This document shows positions 32,376-39,109 of a stretch of 39,109 nucleotides of DNA, piece after piece (position 1 is the stretch's first letter; the number at the start of each line of letters is the position of its first letter). This stretch comes from Bacteroidota bacterium. GTDB lineage: Bacteria; Bacteroidota; Bacteroidia; Bacteroidales; Dysgonomonadaceae. The DNA is taken from NCBI GenBank assembly GCA_023418255.1, contig JAEZZZ010000012.1, positions 1 through 39,109 of the forward strand, given 5' to 3'. The notes below the pieces were generated by a model. It saw nothing but the letters and a program-made list of their open reading frames with translations. It was not told where the DNA came from and did not search any database. Made by a program: the position numbers and the translations under genes.

Positions 32376-33563
32376 TTATATCACATTCAGTTTTTTACCT
32401 ACTTTGATGAAAGCGGCGATTGCCTTATCAAGTTGCTCACGGTTGTGTCCGGCAGAGAGTTGTACGCGAATTCGGGCTTCATCTTTGGGAACAACGGGAT
32501 AATAGAATCCGATAACATAAATGCCTTCGTCCAAGAGTTCGGCAGCCATTTCTTGCGACAGCTTCGCGTCGTAAAGCATCACGGCACATATGGCAGATTG
32601 TGTTGGCTTGATGTCGAATTTGGCTTCTTTCATTTTTGCAACGAAATAGTCTACATTTTCATGTAATTTATCTTGCAGCTCGTTGGTTTCGTTCAGCAAA
32701 TTGAAGGCTTTGGTTCCTGCAGCCGCCACAAGCGGAGGAATGGAGTTTGAGAAAAGATAAGGACGTGAGCGCTGACGTAACATATCGATAATTTCTTTGC
32801 GTCCGGTAGTGAATCCTCCAATGGCGCCACCAAAGGCTTTTCCGAGCGTTCCGGTAATAATATCTACTTTTCCCATGCAATTGAACTGCTCACTCACACC
32901 GCGACCGGTTTTTCCGACAACTCCTGCCGAATGGCTTTCGTCCACCATCACAAGCGCATCATATTTTTCGGCAAGTTCCATAATTTTATCCAAAGGTGCG
33001 ACGTTGCCGTCCATCGAGAAAACACCGTCTGTTGCAATAATGCGGAAACGTTGTGCTTGCGCTTGTTTGAGTTTGTCTTCCAAATCGTCCATATCGGCAT
33101 TTTTGTAGCGATAGCGTTGTGCTTTGCACAAACGAACGCCATCGATGATGGAAGCATGGTTGAGTGCATCGGAAATGATGGCGTCTTCGTTGGTCAAGAG
33201 AGGCTCAAAAAGTCCGCCGTTAGCGTCAAAGCAAGCGGCATATAAAATGGTGTCTTCCGTATGGAAGAAGTTGCTGATTGTTTTTTCCAACTCTTTGTGA
33301 TAGTCTTGCGTTCCGCAAATAAATCGCACGGACGACATTCCGTAGCCGCGCTCGTCCAATGCCTTTTTGGCAGCTTCGATGAGTTTTGGATGGTCGGACA
33401 ATCCGAGGTAATTGTTGGCGCAGAAGTTCAGCACTTCTTGTCCGGATTGCACTTTGATTTCCGCTTTTTGCGGTGTTACGATAACGCGTTCGTCTTTGTA
33501 AAGTCCTGCATCTTTAATGGCGGTTAACTCGTCTTGCAGGTGTTGTTTCATTTTTCCGTACAT
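32376..33563 (-). CDS. kbl: glycine C-acetyltransferase (2-amino-3-ketobutyrate CoA ligase)
   Basis: This 395-residue PLP-dependent alpha-oxoamine synthase cleaves 2-amino-3-ketobutyrate with CoA to glycine and acetyl-CoA, the second step of threonine degradation. PLP residues are intact: His136 (DALNHASIIDG), Asp208 and His211 (VMVDESHSAG), and the Schiff-base Lys242 (TGTLGKAFGG). The length is typical. No threonine dehydrogenase gene is adjacent. The gene is closed by a good terminator at 32301-32340, so it forms its own unit next to the amino-acid fermentation locus. Confidence 0.95.
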   Translation of the reverse strand: MYGKMKQHLQDELTAIKDAGLYKDERVIVTPQKAEIKVQSGQEVLNFCANNYLGLSDHPKLIEAAKKALDERGYGMSSVRFICGTQDYHKELEKTISNFFHTEDTILYAACFDANGGLFEPLLTNEDAIISDALNHASIIDGVRLCKAQRYRYKNADMDDLEDKLKQAQAQRFRIIATDGVFSMDGNVAPLDKIMELAEKYDALVMVDESHSAGVVGKTGRGVSEQFNCMGKVDIITGTLGKAFGGAIGGFTTGRKEIIDMLRQRSRPYLFSNSIPPLVAAAGTKAFNLLNETNELQDKLHENVDYFVAKMKEAKFDIKPTQSAICAVMLYDAKLSQEMAAELLDEGIYVIGFYYPVVPKDEARIRVQLSAGHNREQLDKAIAAFIKVGKKLNVI

Positions 33564-33629
33564 GTTTTTTTCGTTTTTATGTTTTAGTCTTTTATTATAT
33601 CTTTAAAAAAATCATCACTAATAGTATCT

Positions 33630-33851
33630 TCATACAACCTGCAGTTTTTGCTCTCTATTTGCCGCATAAGCAAAGCAAGCACGTATTTGCACCTCCGATA
33701 ATTCGGGAAAATCATGCAATACTTCCTGCATTTACATTCCTTGCGAAAACCAATTCAGCACATCATACACCGTGATGCGAGTTCCTTTAATAATCGGTTT
33801 TCCAAAGCGTATATCGGGATTAATTGTAATGTATTTTTCTATATTTTCCAT
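33630..33851 (-). pseudogene. DUF433 (antitoxin-like) gene with internal stop
   Basis: The minus strand reads MENIEKYITINPDIRFGKPI then IKGTRITVYDVLNWFSQGM, a TAA stop at 33732-33734, and then in the same frame MQEVLHDFPELSEVQIRACF followed by AYAANREQKLQVV and a stop. The full length of 73 residues plus one stop is the normal DUF433 size, with the RFGKPxIKGTRITVYDVL signature and DFPEL...IRACFAYAA ending. Only one codon is wrong, so the loss is recent, or readthrough occurs. DUF433 proteins usually pair with a DUF5615 PIN-like toxin. None is present downstream before kbl. Confidence 0.8.
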
Positions 33852-33905
33852 TTTTCCTTTTAGATTGATTCTCTATAATTTATAACAAAAAATCATAGTT
33901 ATAGT

Positions 33906-35417
33906 TTATTCATCCGAATTGCTCTCTTCCAATAGCGATGGCGGCAGCTCTTTCTTGGCTTTCACTCCTAAATCGCGCAACTTCTCGGCTTGTCCGATAA
34001 GGTTTCCCCTACCCGACGACAATTGATTAAATGCCGTATCGTAATGTTCACGCGCTTTTTGTAAACTCTTATCCAATCGGTCCATCGACTCCACAAAATT
34101 GACAAATTTATCATACAACGCAGCGCCACGCTGTGCAATGTCAATGGCGTTGCGATTTTGATATTCGCGCTTCCACAAATCCACGATCAATTTGAGTGCG
34201 GCAATCAGGTTGGTGGGACTGATAAGCAGAATCTTTTTTGCGTATGCATATTGCCAAAGTGTCTCTTCGTGCTGTAATGCGAGCAGATAAGCAGGTTCGT
34301 TGGGGATGAACATCATCACAAAGTCGAGCGACTCGGCATAATCTTGATAGCTCTTGGTACTCAATTCGTCAATATGCTTTCTGATGGAACGCAAATGCTC
34401 ATTGAGCAAACGTTTTTGCTCATCGGGGTCGGTGCTTGCCACGTAATTGGCATATGCCGTGAGTGACACTTTGGAGTCGATTATCACTCGGCGATTGTCG
34501 GGATAGGCAATTATCACATCCGGCTGCATGCGACTGCCATCTTCGTTTTTAAGATAGTCTCCGTCAATATCTTTCAGATATTCTTGTACGAAATACTCTC
34601 GGTTAAGCACCAACCCGGAACGTTCCAAGATATTCTCTAAAATCATCTGTCCCCAATCGCCTTGTGTTTTAGAATTTCCTTTGAGGGCATTGGTGAGATT
34701 GGTGGCCTCTTCACTGATTTTTTGGTTGAGTTGTGCTAATCGTTTTACCTCTTCGCCAAGCGAAAAACGTTCTTTGGCTTCGTTTACATATACTTCTTCT
34801 ACTTTTTTGCGGAACGAATCGATATTTTCTCCCAGCGGTTTTAGGATAGAATCCAGATTGTCGCGATTGAGTTTTGTGAATTTCTCCGACTTTTCGTCCA
34901 ATATTTTCGAGGCAATGTGCTGAAACTCCAAATTGAATTGCTTGCGCAATTCTTCCATCTCCGTTTTTTGGGTTTCCAGTCGCTCATGCAGTGCTTTGTT
35001 GTCAGCGTTGGATGTAGCCAACGACTGATGCACTAGGTTGTATGCTTCGTTTTTTGTTTTTATTTCCGCATTTTTCTGTTCAATTTCACTGTTTTGTTTT
35101 TTTATTGTGTTGTTGGCTGCATCCAAGGTCGCAGATGCTGTGGATAAGTTTTGTTGCAAATCTTGATTTTTTTTGAGTAGCTCATCAATCGTTTCTTTAT
35201 AAGATAAAATTTCGTTTTTTAGTTGCGTTTCATCTTTTCGCATATCGTCCATTTTTTCATTGGCAACTGCCAAATCGGTATTTAGTGCATGGTTTTTATC
35301 CGAAACCGTCGCAAAATCAGCTATAGAAACTGATTTCGATTTGGCTAATAGCGTGGCAATTATCCACGCCAGTACGCCACCGATAATAAAAGCGATGATA
35401 AGATACAGAAAATCCAT
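33906..35417 (-). CDS. rmuC: RmuC family DNA recombination protein
   Basis: This 503-residue protein has an N-terminal membrane anchor (FLYLIIAFIIGGVLAWIIATLL) and a long coiled coil (about residues 45-185, rich in K, E, N, Q). The RmuC nuclease-like domain follows, with GDWGQMILENILERSGL, PDVIIAYPDNRRVIIDSKVS and MMFIPNEPAYLLALQ. The PDVI...DSKVS core fits a restriction-endonuclease-like fold. RmuC limits inversions and other rearrangements at repeats. It starts 11 bp after ribBA, so the two are likely co-transcribed. Confidence 0.94.
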   Translation of the reverse strand: MDFLYLIIAFIIGGVLAWIIATLLAKSKSVSIADFATVSDKNHALNTDLAVANEKMDDMRKDETQLKNEILSYKETIDELLKKNQDLQQNLSTASATLDAANNTIKKQNSEIEQKNAEIKTKNEAYNLVHQSLATSNADNKALHERLETQKTEMEELRKQFNLEFQHIASKILDEKSEKFTKLNRDNLDSILKPLGENIDSFRKKVEEVYVNEAKERFSLGEEVKRLAQLNQKISEEATNLTNALKGNSKTQGDWGQMILENILERSGLVLNREYFVQEYLKDIDGDYLKNEDGSRMQPDVIIAYPDNRRVIIDSKVSLTAYANYVASTDPDEQKRLLNEHLRSIRKHIDELSTKSYQDYAESLDFVMMFIPNEPAYLLALQHEETLWQYAYAKKILLISPTNLIAALKLIVDLWKREYQNRNAIDIAQRGAALYDKFVNFVESMDRLDKSLQKAREHYDTAFNQLSSGRGNLIGQAEKLRDLGVKAKKELPPSLLEESNSDE

Positions 35418-35428
35418 TTTTTATTTTA

Positions 35429-36652
35429 TCAAAATTGTTTCAATTTCTTCAACGTATGTCCCATTTTTTTTGCTTTTGTTTCCATGTAAAAATGGTTGTA
35501 TTTGTTGGGCGTAACTTCAATGGGAATATTTTCCACTACTTCCAATCCGTATGATTCCAATCCTATACGTTTTACGGGATTGTTGGTCATCAATCGCATT
35601 TTGCTAACTCCCAAACTGCGTAGTATTTGTGCCCCAACGCCGTAATCGCGTTCATCGGCTTTGTATCCGAGATGCAAGTTGGCATCCACCGTATCCATGC
35701 CTTCTTCTTGCAACTTGTACGCTGCCACTTTTGCCATTAGTCCAATTCCGCGCCCTTCTTGGTTTAAATAAACGATGAGACCTTTTTGTTCTTTCTCAAT
35801 AATTTGTAATGCACGATGCAATTGTTCGCCACATTCACAGCGCATTGAGCCAAAAATATCGCCCGTAACGCACGAACTGTGCATGCGAACCAAAATGGGT
35901 TCATTTTCGCTCCACTCGCCTTTAAGCAACGCGACATGCTCTTGCCCTGTTGTTTTTTGAAGAAAGGGTATCATCTTAAAATCACCATATTTTGTTGGCA
36001 AATGAATCTCCTCGCCACGCTCCACTAGGGATTCGCGCTGCAAACGATACTTTATCAACGCAGCGACAGAGATAATTTTTAGATTGAATTTTTCGGCCAT
36101 TTTCATCAATTCCGGTAAGCGTGCCATGGAGCCGTCTTCATTTTTGATTTCAGCCAACGCTCCTGCGGGATATAAGCCTGCCAAGCGCGCCAAATCAATG
36201 GTTGCTTCGGTATGTCCGGCACGTCGCAGCACACCGCGTGTTTGCGCTTTGAGCGGAAAAACATGTCCGGGACGTCCAAAATCTTCGGGCTTGGTTTCTT
36301 CGCGCGTAAGCGCTAATATGGTTTGTGCTCTGTCGTACGCGGATATTCCCGTGGTACAGCCATGCGTCAATAAATCAATAGAAACAGTAAACGGCGTAGC
36401 ATGAATGGATGTGTTGTTTGTTACCATCATCGGCAAGTCCATTTCTTGTGCGCGCTCTATCGTGATGGGGGCGCAGATTAGCCCACGTGCATGTGTTTCT
36501 AAGAAGTTGATTTTTTCGGGTGTAATATGCTCGGCAGCAATAATCAGGTCGCCTTCATTTTCCCGGTCTTCATCGTCCACCACAATAACAAAGTTGCCCT
36601 TTCTTATCTCTTCAATAGCCTCTTCAACAGTATTTAATGTAAATTCTTTCAT
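35429..36652 (-). CDS. ribBA: bifunctional DHBP synthase / GTP cyclohydrolase II
   Basis: This 407-residue fusion supplies both precursors of riboflavin. The N-terminal RibB domain (1-205) has the acidic loop VVDDEDRENEGDLIIAAE (residues 24-41) and HTEATIDLARLAGLYPAG. The C-terminal RibA domain (210-407) has the zinc cysteines in SCVTGDIFGSMRCECGEQL and the YLNQEGRGIGLMAK motif with catalytic residues. Both halves look intact. The order permease-ribBA-rmuC with short gaps suggests one transcript. Confidence 0.97.
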   Translation of the reverse strand: MKEFTLNTVEEAIEEIRKGNFVIVVDDEDRENEGDLIIAAEHITPEKINFLETHARGLICAPITIERAQEMDLPMMVTNNTSIHATPFTVSIDLLTHGCTTGISAYDRAQTILALTREETKPEDFGRPGHVFPLKAQTRGVLRRAGHTEATIDLARLAGLYPAGALAEIKNEDGSMARLPELMKMAEKFNLKIISVAALIKYRLQRESLVERGEEIHLPTKYGDFKMIPFLQKTTGQEHVALLKGEWSENEPILVRMHSSCVTGDIFGSMRCECGEQLHRALQIIEKEQKGLIVYLNQEGRGIGLMAKVAAYKLQEEGMDTVDANLHLGYKADERDYGVGAQILRSLGVSKMRLMTNNPVKRIGLESYGLEVVENIPIEVTPNKYNHFYMETKAKKMGHTLKKLKQF

Positions 36653-36728
36653 TATAATATATGGTTTTTCGTTCTAAACATTCCCTTGCAAAACTCTATC
36701 GCAAGAACCAAAATTAAACTGATTGCTT

Positions 36729-38654
36729 TCAATTTACGTTAGTCTTAATCAATTCGCCTAATTCGTGATTGAGTTTTTTTATCTGTTTTAAATCTTTATC
36801 GGTTCGTTTCTTAAATGGCAAAGATAACAATTTTATAAGAAAACCCACCGGATAAATGGACATGAATATTTTTGCCATTCTGCTGCCACGGTTAACGAAC
36901 TTGATTCGGTTAATCACCGGATATTCTTCTGCCTTTGCCAAAACAATGGATGTGTTTATATTAGACACCTGTTCCATCATTTGCTCCAATTTTATTTTTA
37001 TCTTCCCAATCAGCTTGTCATAGTCTTCATCCAACCAAAACGCCTTATAACCAATGGATTTGTACGACGAAAAGTATATATCTATCATTGATGAAAGCTG
37101 CGAAAGAGACTCTTCAATAAATGAATAATCAGGCGAATATACTACAACTTCTTTCTTTGCATAATGTCTCTTTTCGCGAACAAAAAGTATTTTCTTTAAA
37201 AGATTTCTATATCCATCAGCATTCAAAATAACCGAATCATTCATTGCCTTGTAGGTAAGGAAAACACCTAACGGCAATAGAATAATGGAACTGAACCACA
37301 TTCCCAACCAATGCACCCATACGCCATCACGCGTCATCTTGTACCCCACATTATCTAGAATGTAATAGATAATAAACAGTATCACCGAAATCACAATCGG
37401 CGTACCCAAACCGCCTTTGCGCACAATTGAACCTAACGGCGCTCCAATAAAAAAGAAAATAAGACAGGCAAAAGATAAAGTAAAAACTCGATGCCACTGC
37501 ACCCAATGTCGGTTAATGGCTGCTTGCGTATTGGATTTATTAATGGAACGAAAAAGATATTTGTTGCTGTTGCTTTCGGCTTTTCTATATGCGTTTTGCA
37601 TGATGCTGTTTTGTGTTTCCAAATCCTTTTTAATGAAAAGGGAATCCGGCGATTGGATTACCGCACCTTGTTCCAAAACCACAAGTGAATCCACTTTCTT
37701 TGATGCATACGAATTGCGGAAAGTCAAATAAGAATGTTTCTGCATCATCTCTCTGTCAACAAGGTCAATGCTGTCCACTTCATGTTTCATCGAATCAATG
37801 GACGACTTTAATTGCGAAAGATTTTTTGCCACATAATTGCTGGCTGTACTTGATTCAATCACCTCCTCATCCATTCGATTAAAATTTGCATCGAAAGGGG
37901 TAATCATGGTTTTTTCTTGAAAATTTTCTCGAGCATACGGAATAAATTCCTGATCCATACGACGGCTACCGTTTCCATCATTAAAATTTCGGAACTGTTG
38001 ACCATGATACATCGTAAAAACAAGCGATAGCTTGTCTTCCGACATTTCCATTTTGGCCGAGTCACAAATGATAACAGTCATATCTTCAAAACTTTGACTA
38101 ATATCATAAATCTGCACATCGTATAGCATGCCGGTTTGTTGATTCTTTTTTTCCACATAAATATTCAATCCATCAATATCTTTATAGAAAACACCGGCGG
38201 GAATTGCTACTTCCGGACTTTTCTGACGAATGGATATCAGAAGAGAATAAAATTTGGTATTGATTTTTGGCATCGCATCATTCTGAAAGAAAAACGCACC
38301 AATGCTAATCAAAGTAACCAATATAATGAGAGGACTCATGGTTTTCAGCAACGGGATACCGGAAGATTTAATGGCAAGCAACTCTAAACGCTCGCCCAAA
38401 TTTCCAAATACCATCAGCGATGCCAACAATATGGAAAGTGGTAATGCCACAGGGATGAGACCTAAAACGGCATATAAAAACATTTCGCCCAAGACATCAA
38501 ATCCTAAACCTTTGCCAACCATATCTTCGATATATTTCCAAAGAAATTGCATCAATACCAAAAAAAGGCAGATGGCAAAAGTCATCATAAATAGCGGAAC
38601 AAAGGTTTTTAGTAGATATCGGTATAGCCGTTTTATGTATAATTTATTTTTCAT
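36729..38654 (-). CDS. LptF/LptG-type (YjgP/YjgQ) lipopolysaccharide export permease with long C-terminal extension
   Basis: This 641-residue inner membrane protein starts IKRLYRYLLKTFVPLFMMTF. TM segments lie near residues 13-37, 55-80 and 95-120. A large periplasmic domain (125-385) follows, then three more TM segments near 390-475 (FTLSFACLIFFFIGAPLGSI, GTPIVISVILFIIYYILDNV). LptF/G proteins form the transmembrane part of the Lpt complex that extracts LPS for transport. The usual length is about 360 residues. The residues from about 490 to 641 form an extra cytoplasmic helical region with another hydrophobic patch (FMSIYPVGFLIKLLSL). It is followed by ribBA after 76 bp. Confidence 0.85.
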   Translation of the reverse strand: MKNKLYIKRLYRYLLKTFVPLFMMTFAICLFLVLMQFLWKYIEDMVGKGLGFDVLGEMFLYAVLGLIPVALPLSILLASLMVFGNLGERLELLAIKSSGIPLLKTMSPLIILVTLISIGAFFFQNDAMPKINTKFYSLLISIRQKSPEVAIPAGVFYKDIDGLNIYVEKKNQQTGMLYDVQIYDISQSFEDMTVIICDSAKMEMSEDKLSLVFTMYHGQQFRNFNDGNGSRRMDQEFIPYARENFQEKTMITPFDANFNRMDEEVIESSTASNYVAKNLSQLKSSIDSMKHEVDSIDLVDREMMQKHSYLTFRNSYASKKVDSLVVLEQGAVIQSPDSLFIKKDLETQNSIMQNAYRKAESNSNKYLFRSINKSNTQAAINRHWVQWHRVFTLSFACLIFFFIGAPLGSIVRKGGLGTPIVISVILFIIYYILDNVGYKMTRDGVWVHWLGMWFSSIILLPLGVFLTYKAMNDSVILNADGYRNLLKKILFVREKRHYAKKEVVVYSPDYSFIEESLSQLSSMIDIYFSSYKSIGYKAFWLDEDYDKLIGKIKIKLEQMMEQVSNINTSIVLAKAEEYPVINRIKFVNRGSRMAKIFMSIYPVGFLIKLLSLPFKKRTDKDLKQIKKLNHELGELIKTNVN

Positions 38655-38690
38655 TTAATAAACAAGAACATGCTTTTAAAAAATTATCTA

Positions 38691-38698
38691 CAAATGTA
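38691..38698 (-). promoter_or_regulatory. putative -7 box of the LptF/G-type gene
   Basis: TACATTTG on the minus strand, 37 bases before the start codon. It fits the consensus, but no clear -33 TTG is present. Confidence 0.35.
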
Positions 38699-38784
38699 CA
38701 TGATTTTCCATAAAAAACAGCACAGTAGCCCCATTAACAAGCATAAAAAAAGAAAAAACAACATTCTTACATGCTTTCTTTCAC

Positions 38785-39109
38785 TATTGTCCGATAAAAA
38801 ATAATCCAAAGTGCAGGGACAAAAATAAATTTTCATCCCTTACACTTTTTTAGTAGTTTTGGGTTTACAACAACTCAATACTACAATGAACAAAAATACA
38901 CATTTTTTCGGACAATCTGTTTTCGGACAGCCGAATAAAGCAGGTAATTAACAAACAGATAGAAATCTTTGACAGCACCACCATCAGCTTGTTTGAAGAC
39001 ATCCTCAAGTGTATAGGAAGAATGCCTGCGAACGGCAAACGCAAAGGCGGAATAAAAATGCATACAGTTATTAATGTCGATGAAATGGTTCCAAAGATGG
39101 TTTGGTTTA
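38785..39109 (+). mobile_element. left part of an IS4-type insertion sequence, runs off the window
   Basis: The sequence TATTGTCCGATAAAAAATAA at 38785 resembles the inverted ends at 1-21 and 556-576. It is followed, 100 bases on, by a transposase start codon at 38886. The element continues past the end of the window. Confidence 0.6.
38886..39109 (+). pseudogene. internally deleted IS4-family transposase, partial
   Basis: The N-terminus MNKNTHFFGQSVFGQ is typical of a Bacteroidetes IS4-type transposase. The next codons should continue the N-terminal domain. Instead the sequence jumps through GACAG (38926-38930) into the catalytic region in a different frame: DSRIKQVINKQIEIFDSTTI, then SLFEDILKCIGRMPANGKRK, then GGIKMHTVINVDE. 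FDSTT carries the first-type DDE aspartate. The original frame hits a stop at 38949-38951. Intact relatives have roughly 130 more residues between these parts, by recollection, so the gene is inactive. Confidence 0.85.

Noticed and set aside
1..39109. CRISPR arrays, tRNA or rRNA genes
   Set aside because: No regular direct repeats with unique spacers beyond the 42-43 bp array (whose spacers are themselves repeated), and no cloverleaf or rRNA-like sequence was recognised.

Overview
The window is a chromosomal stretch from an AT-rich member of the Bacteroidetes, probably order Bacteroidales. Evidence for this is: promoter-like TAnnTTTG boxes with an upstream TTG instead of sigma-70 boxes; almost no Shine-Dalgarno sequences; Bacteroidetes-specific families (an NVEALA peptide, 6-bladed beta-propeller lipoproteins, RibBA next to a long YjgP/YjgQ permease, a 493-residue ProS); and Bacteroidetes-type IS remnants. 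A family or genus cannot be given from sequence reading alone.

Layout. 1-3350 is an accessory zone. It holds an IS-like remnant with inverted ends, a two-gene module (NVEALA peptide plus beta-propeller lipoprotein) bracketed by two copies of a 130-bp direct repeat, and a heavily decayed IS630-type transposase. 3483-7125 (+) carries proS, a menA-like prenyltransferase and a lipoprotein with a DJ-1/GATase-like domain. It converges on a perfect palindrome and on topA (-), followed by a YigZ-type protein and a GH16 lipoprotein (-). 11349-18110 (+) is an efflux operon: TetR regulator, TolC-like channel, membrane fusion lipoprotein, RND pump and a PII-like small protein. After it come a FUSC-type membrane protein and an NlpC/P60 hydrolase.

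The main functional unit is 21454-30723 (-), a nearly complete methylaspartate pathway for glutamate fermentation. It reads glmS, glmL, glmE (B12-dependent glutamate mutase and its actin-fold partner), methylaspartate ammonia-lyase, an AtuA-like protein, a DUF4387 protein, a P-loop ATPase with an AlaRS second-additional-domain-like tail, and two subunits of a class I fumarase-type hydratase that is probably mesaconase. Together they would convert glutamate to methylaspartate, mesaconate and citramalate. Citramalate lyase is not in the window. Three genes in the locus (AtuA-like, DUF4387 and the ATPase) have no assigned step and are the best candidates for undescribed biology. Catalytic residues of the mutase and lyase are intact at the positions known from clostridial enzymes.

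31003-38654 (-) holds a uracil/xanthine permease, kbl with a clear terminator, a DUF433 gene broken by one stop codon, rmuC, ribBA and an LptF/LptG-type permease. The right edge (38785-39109) is an IS4-type element whose transposase has an internal deletion at a GACAG microhomology. A 42-43 bp phased tandem repeat with CACGTG palindromes (21012-21271) and a paired intergenic hairpin repeat (24007 and 25906) are further non-coding structures.
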